Shown one piece after another: positions 1 through 11,865 of a DNA stretch of 64,000 nt. The translations under genes and the position numbers were made by a program. Below the pieces are notes generated by a model. That model saw only the letters and a list, made by a program, of their open reading frames with translations, was not told the DNA's origin and did no database searches. The DNA lies in assembly GCA_017354895.1 (NCBI GenBank), contig CP071495.1, positions 789,001 to 853,000 on the forward strand. The letters run 5' to 3'. This stretch comes from Podospora comata. Taxonomy: Eukaryota > Ascomycota > Sordariomycetes > Sordariales > Podosporaceae. How positions within the stretch are numbered: the stretch's first letter is position 1; each line of letters begins with the position of its first letter.

Positions 1-128
1 ACTCTTGTTTCTTCAATAGCCTTTTTTCAGATATGAATCTCTAACTTGACCGCATTCCTGCATGTACCATCACCGCGTTCCCAGCTGGGCGCCTTCTTTG
101 TGGTGGATCAATTGCACACAATCAAAAG

Positions 129-3100
129 ATGCCAACAACACACGTTGAGCCGGGGTCGGAAGCCCTGCTCGAGGAGATAGCCAATTCGTTATGGAAATCC
201 AAGAAAGTTGTCGTTATCACGGGCGCCGGCATCAGCACAAACTCGGGCATTCCGGTATGCAAAACGGGACGCGTTCCGCCCGACCTACACTTCGCTGACA
301 GCCTTTCTAGGATTTCCGCTCAGAGAACGGTCTGTATTCTTTGATCCAAGCACAGTTCGATGCTGCCGAAAAGCAACAAGATCACCCCTCGAGCGCTAGC
401 GACGCGTCAGACTCTTCATCAGAAGAGCGTCCGACGAAACGACGTAGGGCTTCACACGATCTCTCCCCACCAATCGACGGTACCAAGTTACCAGGCCAAT
501 GGCCCCATAACACTGCTCAAAACACAATTAAATCAAAAAAAGGTCATGGAGCTGCTTCCGTCAACCCGGAATCGTCAGATCCCACCGATGATGACCCGTT
601 AGCACAGCCTGCAACACCGCGAGACACATCGGGACCACAGGAGGATGTCACATTGAGAGACGTGGAAAATTCGGAGCATGCGCCAGGGCCGCCCACAGTG
701 GAATCGGCAAACGCTTCGTTTGGCGCTGAGAAACCGGTCGAGCCTCCGCTATCTAGAGGCCTGACGCCGTTGCCCAGTCCTAGACTCAAAGTGCCCGAAG
801 GTTGCCCCGAGATCACGCCTGGCCGCATAATGATGGGACCTGGCCCATCGTTCACGTCATCCCCTCCTAGTATGCCCGTCGATGCGCCGCGTCTTCGTTC
901 TAGAACAGACATGCTGGCACACACAAGAAGCTCCTCGCCGCTCTCGTCACCGCCTCCCATTTCTTATGACCCTTATCAGGAGTCACCAGAGGGGTCGTCA
1001 TGCTCGTCGAGCGGATCATCATCTCGGTCAGAGAGTGAGGAGCCCTCTTCCGTGTCCACGCCACTCCTCACATCGCAAACGTCGTACGCCTCCTCTGGGC
1101 GAATGTCGCTACCACACATGAAAGGCAAGGATCTTTTTGACGCGCAAATCTGGTCTTGCCCACTCAAGACGTCTGTCTTCTACACATTCGCGACCACGTT
1201 GAGAAACAAGGTCCGCACCGCTCAGCCTACGAACAGTCATCGATTTGTCAGTGTCTTGCGGGATAGCAGAAAACTGGTCCGGTGTTACACCCAAAATATT
1301 GATCAGCTTGAAGAGCGCGTCGGTCTTTCAACATCGCTCACGTTGGGCGCTGGAAGCCGCTATCGTTTTTCCGCCAGATCAGGACGCAGCTCTGCTGTGA
1401 GCCGGAGCTTGCTGAAGGGCCCCGAGGTATCGGATCTCTCAGGGGATGGATGCTCGCAGCAGGACTCGGAGCAGCCTCCCGCATCACAGACCGAACTTGA
1501 ATCACAGGAATTGAAAGATGAATCTGGCAGTGGAGAGCCTGAGGGCAAGCAGGAACATGATGGGTCTGGGTCAGACTCCTCGCAAGCGGTTCCTAGCTCA
1601 TCACAGCCCCCATCTTCACAACCTGCGCCATCGGGACCAAAACGTGGTGTCGAGTGTGTTTTCTTACACGGTTCCTTGGCAGAACTGCGATGCTTTGTGT
1701 GTGCGAAAACGGCAACCTGGGAAGACGAAGAACGGCAAGCTGAGACTCTGGCTGGTCGCCAACCCACCTGCCCACATTGCGCAGGAGCAACAGCAGCTCG
1801 GGAAGAAAAAGGAAAACGTGCCCTTGGCGTTGGCAAACTCCGACCTGACATTGTGCTCTACGGTGAAGAGCATCCCCATGCTCACCTCATTAGCCCTTTG
1901 GTGCAACATGACTTATCGTTGGGTCCAGACATGCTGCTCATCCTTGGCACCAGCATGCGCGTCCATGGGCTAAAGGTTCTCGTCCGGGAATTTGCCAAGG
2001 CGGTACACGATCGGGGAGGAAAGGTTGTGTTTGTGAACTTTACAAAGCCACCGGAGAGTGTGTGGGCTGATGTCCTCGATTTTTGGGTGCAATGGGACTG
2101 CGATGCTTGGGTCGAGGATCTCCAACATCGAAAACCCGCCCTGTGGCTTCCTCCCGGTACTGTCCTCCCAGATCAAGTCAAAGTCAAAGGGGCAAAGGGT
2201 CCACGAAGGCAGAGCGGCGGTGAAACAGGCAAGCGAAAGGAGCCAGCCGACACGGCGTCTAAGAAGCGCAAAGAGATGGATGGACCAAATCGCAAGAAGC
2301 AGAAGCGCGAGATCGATGAGGTGGCGGACTCGGTCATTGTAGCACTTGATCTGGCAGATGTGCGAGAGCCCTCTCCTCCGCCAGCTCTGGAGGTGCCAGT
2401 CATACCCGTCACACCACCAGTACCATCGCCGCCGACAGCACCCCCTCTTCGACCTGAGGTGGTTCGCGAAATCCCACGTCTTCGGCCAGAAGCTCCTCCT
2501 CGGCCGAGAGAAATGGCCATGACGACCGATAGGCTTCCTCCGCCAATACCTTTGCGAGGCCCGTCGCCGTTATCCATGTCAATGACCACATCGCCGCCTC
2601 CTAAGCCAACACGATCAGTTCCACCATCACCTCCCGCAGCCCCAGTTATCCCCGAACTGAAACCTATTCCACGACGGCCAGCAAACAGGGTCGTCGCACG
2701 CGAGCCCAAACTGAACCCCGATGCAAAACGACCTGCTTCGATACGAGACCACAAGCTGAATGGGGCCTATCTTACCTTCAAGATACTGGGTGATCTGAAA
2801 AGGATTACCGGCGAACCACCAGTTGCGTTCTACACACCTTCCCCTAGTCCGGTTGCTTCGAGGCCAAAGCTAAAACGGGCTCGCAAGTCAGCGCCTAGTG
2901 CTCTTCAGGGCGTTGGCCTAGAATCTGTAGACTCCACTTTGATGATGGAGGATGACATCGAAGCTAATGACTCGAGGGGTCTAGCTCACGAAAGTTCAGA
3001 GGTTAAGGATGAACGGGTCACCAATCCCATGGATGGAGCGGCTGGCGTACCCGACATCCCTGTCAGCCAAGCAGTGTCCTCGATATCCGCCATGGTCAAG

Positions 3101-3793
3101 AGCCGGAGGCGGAAGCGAACAGCATGGCGGATGATACGGGGTGTGGAGACGCAGGTCTCACTGGATGACAACGGCGAGGTGGTGCTGCCTCTGCCGCTTC
3201 CTCACACCGCCGCTACATTCAGACCTTTACCTAGCCCTTCGTTCCGGGCTCTCCCCGAACCTAGGCCAACACCAGTGGCTTCTCCCGTGACATGTCAACC
3301 AAGCTCTAACCCTTTTGCAAGCATTGAAAATGGGTTCCAGGACACGGATAGACTTATCGACAAGCTGCGAGAACAGTCACGGCCGAGCACGCCTTTGCGC
3401 TTCCAGTTTCCGCCGCTGAACATCCCCGCCCCCACCGAGCAATCCCCACCAAAGCTCGAGACTTTGGAGCCCAAGGTGACCTCACCCGGCCCGCTTACAG
3501 CCAACAATGTGATGTCGCCCATCTTTGCCAAGCCAAGGAACCCATTCTTCTTTGCAGACCCTCTGGCTGGCGGCCTGGCCTTTCCACCAACATGGCATCA
3601 GCATCAGTTCCATCACCATCAAGCAACGACTTCGATGGAACGGACCACCTCGCAGCAGAGCGCCACATCCCACCAAAGGAGAGGGTCGTGGAATCCAGAG
3701 GACCAATTGCGGCAAGAGGAGCGGGAGCGGGAAGTCGCAATGATGCTAACAATGATGAGCAATTCACATGGTATGGGGTACGCGGGAGTATAA
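129..3793 (+). CDS. HST4: Hst3/Hst4-type sirtuin (NAD-dependent histone deacetylase), two exons
   Basis: Predicted class I sirtuin, the family that removes acetyl from histone H3 Lys56 using NAD+. Exons are 129-254 and 311-3793; the 56-nt intron (GTATGC...CTAG) joins GIP to DFRSENGLYS and restores the NAD-binding loop, giving about 1202 residues. Visible motifs are GAGIS near residue 34, DFRS at 43, QNID at 370, the catalytic HG at 495, zinc cysteines C503/C506 and C529/C532, and GTSMRVHG downstream. The family is usually 400-500 residues. The extra length is a Ser/Pro-rich block between DFRS and GKDLFDA (about residues 55-315), a second insert just before the catalytic His, and a Pro-rich tail after about residue 690. 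The core motifs are intact, so it should be active. The Hst3/4 assignment rests on motif order and is firmer than the exact symbol. Confidence 0.88.
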
Positions 3794-4694
3794 CTGGGGG
3801 GTTTTGGAATGTTGCGAGTTTGTCGGGAAAGACAACAGCGCGTTATGAGTATCTGACTGAGACTTCGGCGTGTGTAGCGGGTCGGTGTTTGTTTTTCTGT
3901 TTTATCACATATACCCGTGGTGTTGCTCGTTCATGTTATAGGTTTGAGCATGATCAAGACCGAGTCAGCGAGTCAGCGAGTAATTGGCATGATACATAGG
4001 GGGCATATACTTGGGGAGTTTAAAGTGTTGGCTTTTTGTTATTGGGATGGGTGTACGGTCTTATTGCGGGTTTGGCTTGAGGGTTGGGGACGGGATAGTA
4101 TTAACATGTTAACATCACTCAATACGTGTTACACATCTCACGTCTCGTGTGCGTTTGTTGAGTCCCTTAACTACATCTGTCTACCTATCTGGGGGGCATG
4201 TATACTTGCGTCCTGAACATGATCAGGGCTCCGTCAAGCATGTCGATATTACCTTCGCCTGATATCAACATGTCACCTACACCTTGATATCATTATGGTC
4301 GCGGGAAAGCAGGCAACCTGGATGAAGTGAAAGGGTGGAATCGATGTTGATTGCGAAAAACTAATGCAAATGATGCTTTCTCTGTTGTTAATAAATGTAA
4401 ACCAGTAAGCGATGATGGATTATGAATGCCTCCTTTTGTCTTCCCCCAAATTGCTCTGACTGAAGTAAATGCCAGGTGACGCCCAAATTCCTCACGCCTT
4501 GGGAGCGTCTTGACGTCCATGATACTCGTGAAAATATGTAACAGGAAAAAATGCCATGAATGATGCATATCCCAAAGATGATGGCCCTCCCGCTTTGCAG
4601 ATCTCTCAGAACCAGTTGCATGATGTCGGTAACTTAAAAAAGAGTAAGCAAAGCAGAAACATGATGAGATGCGAAGAGCTTTTTGTGTGGTTTC
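3794..4694. other. Intergenic, no gene seen
   Basis: This stretch lies between the sirtuin stop and the end of the oppositely oriented broken gene, so it should hold two 3' UTRs. Only short open frames without recognisable protein features are present. No tRNA, repeat or transposon was recognised. Confidence 0.6.
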
Positions 4695-5921
4695 TCACTG
4701 CTGCTGAGCAGCAGTGATGCTCCCCGCCGCCACCGCCGGTCCGACAGCAGCGGTGTCACCCCCATCTCCACTCGCAGAGAGAGCACCGTTCAGCTTCCTG
4801 ATCTTCCCCTTGTTTCTCCTCCTCCTGGCCTTTATCTCGTCAAGGATTCCCAGAGCCTTGATCCTCTCCATCTCTTTCTTTTCCCACTCTTCCCCCCTTC
4901 CCCCTCTCTCTCTCGTTCTTCAGACACTCCCGAAGCTCTACGTTTTTCTTGCCCATTGCCTTTCTTATCTTAATCGCTGTTGCAAACAAATCGGGCAAGT
5001 CCGTCTGCACCTCCTTCCAAGACATGGTGCGGACGATTGCCTCCTCCCGGGATGGAGTTCTCGACCAAGTACTCGTTCCTGTGCCATTCTTTCCACCTCA
5101 CACGGAGGCGCGCGATGACCACGTGGGAGGCAAAGAGTTTGGACTTGTCATGGTCCCAAGACGGGAGGGTACTGTCAATGACCGAGATTTTCGGGTTGAT
5201 GAACGCGTGCTATTAAAAAGACGGCAGTCTGATGACAGCTGTTTTCACAGAGTTGGGCAGGGAAAGGAAGGGGCTCAGCTGGTGGCAAGCCCAGTGGAAG
5301 TGCTTCTGCATGAGGATCTGTCGGTTGATCGGGTTTGGATTGACAACACCATACCCGCGGGCTTTGGTGGTCGGAGCAGGACCACCCATCACATGATCGT
5401 TGCTTTTCTTGCGGCCTTCGTGGACGACTCTTATGACGAAGCGAGGGCGACGCTCGCCGCCGCAGGTGGGGATGGTGGACTTGACTAGGAGAATGGGACG
5501 ACCACCGGGGGAAAGACGGGATCCGTCATCACCAACGGGGCTCCTCTTCTTGGTCACCGCCTTGAAAGGGACCGCGTAGGTGGCGGTGAGCTACTCCGGT
5601 GGTGCTTCCCTCTTTTTCCCAGATGGATGGGCCTTCACGGAGGCCTTCGTTGTCGCTGTGGTTTACAAAACAGGCGTCGTGTTTGAGCTCTTCGTACTTG
5701 TCAACTTCTTTGGCACCAAGACGCATGATCAACACGTGCTCGATTGGGACCACAACTTTGATGCTCTCGTTGTCATCCTTGTCCTCAGACTCGGGAGATG
5801 CCATTGCCGCCTCGTCGTTCTTGGCTGGGCTTGGGGGAGCAAAGGCTCCAGCTGACAGCTCGATGTCTTCGGTTTGAGCCATAACTACATCTTGACTGCC
5901 TCCGGTGGTGAGAGACGCCAT
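4695..5921 (-). pseudogene. Interrupted gene of unknown function
   Basis: Reading from 5921, a protein-like sequence begins MASLTTGGSQDVVMAQ and continues through all three frames down to a Gln-rich end near 4695. The first frame change (near 5580) could be an intron of 76 nt, GTAAAC to GAGTAG. Near 5210 the frame meets TAA TAG, unless an unusually short 39-nt intron is spliced out. Near 5060 (a CCCGGG run) and 4900 (a G6 run) the coding frame shifts by one base. The predicted product has an acidic N terminus, a middle section rich in basic and aromatic residues, and a Glu/Lys/Arg-rich helical C terminus. No family was recognised. The choices are a decaying gene or a real gene hit by homopolymer errors in the assembly. 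Confidence 0.5.
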
Positions 5922-7333
5922 GATGTAGGCTGGTTTCTTATGTACCTGGCGTTGCTAGTCTCATGAAACGAAATATCGAGCCCCTATATCCACGCTTCGA
6001 CTCGAGCCTGAAAGACTTACTAGAACCAAGAGATTTGATCTCACGGAGTGCCAAGTAAGGTCCTAGGCTTGGGAAGATGAGCGACTGAGACGAGACCGTT
6101 CGAAGGCAAGAAAACAGTCGTGGGCTGAGGCGTTGAAACAAAGATAAAAGCGAAGATGACTAATATGGATAGCCTCAGATCGTCTTCCTCGAGATGAACG
6201 TGTGGAAATCTATCCCGGAGAGTCCGTTGTAGGAGAGAAAGTCTGCGAGAAGGAAGAAGTTCAGCGCGAAAGAGAGACATCGTGAGATTCTGTTCATGCC
6301 TGCCAGCGAGTAGTCGCTAGGTATTCAGCGAGTTACAACAAGAGGAAGCCTGAAAACTAAGGCTGGACTTCACTAGCCCCCTATCAACACGCGACTTCAT
6401 ATCTTAGAGCTCACGATCGCGTCATTCGACTTTCTATAAACTTGACCTGAGGGAAGGAACCATATAGATGGTAGGTGCCGCCCGAACGGTCAAAGGTCTT
6501 GTCAAGCTTACCTAGACAGCCACTCCGAGAGATCCCACCTGTGACAAGGGCTGTAATATCAGAGCTTGGAACTCATGGTTCAATTCAGGCTAATAATCTT
6601 CAATGGCCTCGAAGTCTGTGATACTGAAAAGAAGAAGAAGAGATATAGTCTTGGTGTTTCCAAACGCGTATTTTATCCTTCCTCGCGTGGCCCGTGCCCT
6701 TGTTGGCCTCAGGCCATCGCCAAGTCCTCCAATATCCTACTGGGCCAGTGGGCTTCCTTTGATAACCGCCATGCCTCTGGTTGTCTGCCTCACTTTGAAC
6801 GAGAGGCTCACGACTTGCATTTACCCCTCCTTGTGGTGGTATCGACAGTGTTGTTGGGCGTGGTTGCAGGTGGTTGGCTTTTGCCGTGTGACACCACCAT
6901 AGGCAAGGGCAAGGGGAAGCTCCTCTACTCAGGCATCAGGCAGAGGCAACAATCAATCACGGGGCATCAGGGCAAGTATGGCATAATCTCCTATTGTCTA
7001 ACTTTACAGGATGAAAGCCGCCTTGAAATAAGAGGAGAATAGCTTGAAACAGTTGCTGGACCCGAGATTTCAAGCTTGCGGAAGGCGCGATGAGCATTCA
7101 TGTGTATTCTTCACCCTGTATATTTCATCATTCAGAGTTCCAAAGTAAAATCAAATCACGCCAAATATAATCCCTTTTAGTCGCCAACAACCTGACAGTC
7201 TGCCCCAACAGTCCGTTGAAGAAAACCGCCACAATGCCATCAGCAAATGCCCAATTCAACTTCTATCATACAAGCTTTGCTCTCCTCTACTGTCCCAATT
7301 TCAACGCCCTGCATTCTCCTTCTCGTGGTAAAC
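5922..7333. other. Intergenic, no gene seen
   Basis: This is the upstream region of the interrupted gene and the 3' side of the small mitochondrial protein gene. A plus-strand open frame at 6566-7042 has no recognisable features and no good context, so it was not called. No repeats were recognised. Confidence 0.5.
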
Positions 7334-7708
7334 TTATTTGGGGTTGTTAGGGTCAAGCTTCCCGCTCGCCTGGTTGGCTCTCGCGCTGGTGGGTGATGTT
7401 CCGCTGACGGGCTGCTTGGACGTGTCGTCGGGAACCACAGTTCTCGGGCTGCCCATCATCATGCCGTATGTACCCGCGACTCCGATGATGGCGGCGCCCA
7501 GCAGAACGAGTCTGGCCTTGGTGTCAGCAATTCATATTCCAGTCATGTCTCCTTGTGTCAAAAGTACGTACGATCTGTTGGAGCCGGTTGCTGTCGAGGC
7601 GGTTCCATCTGGACCGTCCTTCTTGATAGCTTCGCGTCTGAAGGGTGTGCTGTGGAATTGGCGGGTGTTGCGCACGATGGCACGTCGGGGAAGGACTGTT
7701 CTGATCAT
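7334..7708 (-). CDS. Small predicted mitochondrial single-span membrane protein, two exons
   Basis: This 104-residue protein was missed as one frame because it is split. Exon 1 is 7572-7708 and exon 2 is 7334-7511, joined across a 60-nt intron with donor GTACGT, branch GCTGAC and acceptor CCAG. The N terminus (MIRTVLPRRAIVRNTRQF) is rich in Arg and hydroxylated residues and lacks acids, as in mitochondrial presequences. A single hydrophobic span (LVLLGAAIIGVAGTYGMMM) follows the splice, then a short polar tail ending in DPNNPK. This layout is common in small inner-membrane proteins of fungi, but I cannot name the family. An alternative splice (donor GTACTT, acceptor CAAG) would change only one or two residues at the join. 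Confidence 0.65.
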
Positions 7709-8117
7709 GGTGTGGTGAGGGTGATTTGTGGTTGCAAGGGTGATTGTGTTGTGATAGGGTTAGGATTGGAGAATACGTCGAAGATGGTTGATGGGATTTG
7801 GTGTGCGGACGGAAGAAAGAAAACAGATTCTTCAATTGGTTAGTGATTTCGAACGTTGAAGTAGGTACAGAGACAAACAGTTAGGTGTTGAGGTCATACA
7901 AATCAATGACGCAATGACAACACCCCCGAGTGGGTCTCACACCCTTTGGGACAGCGGGATGCCACACGATGGCTCGAGACAGCAGGCAGGTACCATCATT
8001 CAATTGTGGGGAGTCATAATAAACTGTTATTACAGTTGGAAGGTAACTTCCCGTTTCTCATCGCATCGTCCTAGACGTGTGGGAAGTTTTGAAGCCACGG
8101 TGGCGACGAAAAGACCC
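7709..8117. other. Intergenic, no gene seen
   Basis: This is the presumed promoter of the small mitochondrial protein gene together with the 3' end of the membrane-protein pseudogene. No protein-coding or RNA feature was recognised. Confidence 0.5.
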
Positions 8118-9703
8118 CTATCGGCTCTGCCCTGAGATTGATGAGACTCTACCACGATGAACACACGCACAAGAACGTACAATGAAAATAGCAAAAACGA
8201 CCCGCCCCCCAATTTCTTGCTCACAGCTCACCAACAGACCTCCCGCCATCATCCCTGTCATGATCGTGATGCACGAAACCTTCCACAACATCATCTCATT
8301 GCTAGTCGCGAACGGAAAGTTCCAGGCGAAGAGATGTATCCCGCCATACAGCATGAGCAAAACAAAATAGCCGGCTACCATCAACCAATCGGGAACTGGA
8401 GCTTGATCGAAGATATTGAAGTGCTTCTTTGGGTGGAGGAAGGCGATCTGGTAGTATTGGTCTCTAAACCAGCCACGGATATAATATCCAGCACGGGTGT
8501 TCCCCTATTCCATATCCCCCAGCAATGATTTGATTCCGTCCAACCTTTTCCATTGTGTTGAGCTTAGGTAGAGGGCTTGCCTACAGGCATTGAATCCTTC
8601 ACCGGAAGGTAACACCTCGCCGACCTCCAGGCAGCCCCCCTCAGGAGGTAGCGCAACCCATTTCACGTCATCGACCTGGTTCGTATTGAGATCAACGAAA
8701 TAGAAGCTCTGTAATCGTGTCTTACTATCCACAACAACCGGATCTTCCGTGGGACATCGACGATACATATATAGGTCGCTGGGCCCATTGATCGTCATCT
8801 CGACCATTATCTTAAGGGCGTCCTCCCACGGTTTGGAATCGACAATTGGCCCCTCAGCAACACCGAGAGATTTCTATTTTGAAAAATCAGCATCCGCTCG
8901 CCATCTGGAGAGTAAAATGAAAATCAATGGTGTGTTCTCGTACCTGAAGCCAACACGCATACATCATCAACCCTGCAGCCACATTGTGTACGGAGACGTG
9001 AATCTTCAACAACGCGAGTGGAAAGCCTTGAGCCATTCTGACAATACAGTGCAAAAAGAGCCAGAAAACCTGTGTAAGAGCGACAAACTTCTGGACTATG
9101 CTAGCTTTGCTTCGGTCGTCGATCGTCGTGTCAGGAACCCTGACTAAATGCCCCAGTCGAGCAAGCTGGACCACCCCCCTCGAGAGATAAAGCGGCGGCG
9201 GAGTCTCGGAATAATTCTTTGAGTTTGGCAGACTTATGCAATTCCGCTTCAGTTATGAGATCTCCAACCAACACTCTCAACCCCCCCATAACCACGAAAC
9301 AGCAATATCTCAATGAGACATCACCAGCTCCGGACTCTGAACGGTTCAACGCTCGGAGTTTGCGCTGTAGCCATCGGGCCTTGAGAATTTCTCCGCAGGC
9401 TATGACGAGCACCACCTATGGGGCGAAGAGAACGGTGAATACCCACAGGGTTTTCTTCCAAAACACAGGCCAGTACCCCGTTCTGTCGGGAGCTGGAATG
9501 TTGGGGTGCAAGGTTGAATACACACAAGCAGCTAGGGCCACCAGGCAGCTCCAGAGAATGCTAGCGGTCCCGCGGTATGGGGCGTCATCTACCCAAGTTG
9601 GCGCAATTTCTGTGCGGAGTGCCGTGAAATTTGTTCTTGTGAAGTTCCAAAAGGGGTGCAATGTCGGCCATGGCATTGGATGTCGTTGCGACTGTTGCAG
9701 CAT
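8118..9703 (-). pseudogene. Broken fungal multi-pass membrane protein
   Basis: The protein sequence matches the layout of a large fungus-specific family of multi-span membrane proteins. It has a segment ILWSCLVALAACVYSTLHPN followed by a Trp-rich basic stretch, a membrane helix, a long middle part, and a late helix MLYGGIHLFAWNFPF. An intron at 8874-8943 (GTACGA...AAAATAG, branch GCTGAT) joins LQ to KSLGVAEGP. Three lesions interrupt it. There is an in-frame TAG at 9416-9418, where relatives usually carry an acidic residue. There is one extra G in a G6 run near 9170. A second in-frame TAG lies near 8505. Both TAG codons could come from C-to-T changes such as those made by RIP. Function is unknown even for intact relatives. 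The homology is from memory of the family pattern and was not searched. Confidence 0.62.
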
Positions 9704-10000
9704 CAAGATCGATAGAAGATGGGAAATGATGAGCAGGAATTACAACATATCAAGCTGGTCGTATCGCTTCAAAATGTGAACACAGAAACCAACATCCCGA
9801 TCAAAAAAGCGAACCACAAGGCAGCTGAACACTAAAACCAAAAAGGAACCCAATCGGAAGCTTGGTGTCAAAAACACGCATCTGCACCACAGCACTAACA
9901 AGGAATCCCAGACAAGCTCTCAGTTGATATTGGCCTTTTCTAATCCCCTCCCCATCTCAGCAACTATCCTCCAGTCTCATCACTTGACCCACGCCAACCC

Positions 10001-11865
10001 CTAAGCCCCCTCATAAACCCAAACCCCCGCCCACTCAACAACCCTCCTCAGCGAGCCCTCAAGCTCCTCCATGAAATCCTCCTCCGGCGGCCTACTCGCA
10101 CCAGCAGGCATCCCGGCCATCATCTTGGCAAACAAGTCCCCAATCGCCTTGGTATACTCGCAATCACCCCCAAACACCTCCCCAGCCTCCTTGCAAGCCT
10201 TATAAAGGTACCAATACATAACATTACTGATGTCCACCCGCAAGGGAAACGACGCGTCCTTGAGAACAGGAGAGTCAGGAGGTAGACAGCTCGCCGCGAT
10301 GAGCACATGAATAATGTCAACCAGAATATTGACAGCATTGGGGCCAGTCCGGCCTCCGCAACGAGAAAAATACCCCCTGAGGCCGTTGCGCAAAGCCGGG
10401 GCTGGCTTGCCCTGCTCGAGGTAGAGGACGCTAAGGCAAAGGCGCACCATGGGGACAGGGTCGAGATCGTCACCCCACCCAAAGTTGGGAAAGGCGCTCT
10501 TCATGATGGTGTTCATTTTGCTTTCGACAACGGTGAGGTTCGCAAAATCGGGATAGACACCGGGGTACTTGCAGGCGGTGATGGCGGCGCTCTTGATCAG
10601 GTCGAGCATGGAAATCTGGGCTTGACGGACAGTAGCCATGCTTGTCTCTCCATCGGCAGCCACCCTACGCTTTTGGGTCTCGATCTCGTCTTTGCAGCGG
10701 GCACCTATCCTCCTTGTTAGTATCCAACTCTCAGTCTTGTAATCTTTCAAAACTTACAGCCACACTCAAAAAAGTGCTCATCCATCAGAATCTCCCGCCG
10801 ACTCTTGACATCAACCGTAGGATCGATGTAGCAAATGGTAATCTCCTCTCCAGCCGCAATCTTCCTCAGCGACCGGACGCGAATCTCGCCCTTTTCCAAA
10901 AAAGCAAAGGAGTTCGGCTCGCAAGAATGGTTGATCATGGCAGTGACAAGCTCCAGCGCAAAAGCAACCGTTTCTCTGGAAGAAGAACCCCTCAGGCGGA
11001 CACAGTTGGTCCAGAGCTATCCCTCACTCATTAGCACCCTCCCTCCACCCAACAGCCAGCGAGAACTTACCTGCGGCACCAACTTCCAAATCAATCCAAC
11101 ATCAATCTTCTTCTCCCTCCCCTCCCCAGTCACGTCCCTAATCGCCATCGCAACATCATACACTTCGGTCGTCTTGCCCCCCTCCTCCCTAGTGTACTCA
11201 TCAAAGTGAGCCTCCAACCCCTGAATCACAGCACCCTGCTCGGTAGTGATATACCCCTTCTGCTGGAACCACACCAGCCGATGAGCCAGCAAGCTCTGCG
11301 GCTTAATCCCGGGTGTGCTCTTCAAAACCTTGCACTCCTCCTTGTGAAATCTATTCCAAGCCAACTTTTGGCATTCCTATTCTTAAGTCAGTCACCCCCT
11401 CCCAAACTCCATCTTGACTGAACCTACCTTCGAACAAAACCTCCCAACCCCACACCCGCTACAAACCCTCACCCCCCCCTTCTCCCCCCCAAAATACCCC
11501 TCGAAATACCCCCCACAAAAATGACACCACCCATCATCACCCGCCCCATCAAAAGCCAGCATCAACGGCTTAGACCTGTAAATCTCCCTTCCAGCCTCAA
11601 TCCCGTCCTGTTCACCCCGGGCAATAAACAGCCCCGACCCCGTCGAGCAACCCGACGGTCGAATCTCGAGCGGGACGGAAGCAGTGACGTTCCTGCGTGA
11701 GAGGATAAACTGGCAGAGTTTAGGTTCGGTGTTGAACCCCATTCGGGGAGGGGCGCGACCGAGGTCATTGACATCGTTGTTGTCGTTGCTGAAGGCGGCT
11801 TGGAGGTCTACCGGGGAGAGGGAGGTGGTGGGGTTTTGGGCGAGGGAGGTGGTTAGATCCTCCAT
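10001..11865 (-). CDS. MYND-SET domain protein (SMYD/Set5-like lysine methyltransferase), four exons
   Basis: Predicted 568-residue protein. Exons are 11428-11865, 11071-11376, 10758-11016 and 10001-10704; introns are 51, 54 and 53 nt, with the last holding a perfect TACTAAC branch site. The split SET domain starts with the G-rich nucleotide-binding loop GCSTGSGLF near residue 72. It is interrupted by a complete MYND zinc finger (C114, C117, C135, C138, C144, C148, H157, C161). It resumes with NHSCEPN at 277-283 and EEITICYIDP, and closes with the Cys-rich ECGCARC post-SET segment. A helical C-terminal region of about 230 residues follows, as in SMYD-type proteins. The expected reaction is SAM-dependent lysine methylation; the target is not deducible. 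An in-frame start at 11979 would add 38 residues. Confidence 0.88.

Noticed and set aside
6566-7042. 158-codon plus-strand frame
   Set aside because: No signal peptide, domain or splice context, and no protein-like composition.
9416-9418. Reading the TAG in the membrane-protein gene as an intron acceptor
   Set aside because: The bases upstream code for a conserved Trp-rich segment of the family, so removing them would delete core sequence.
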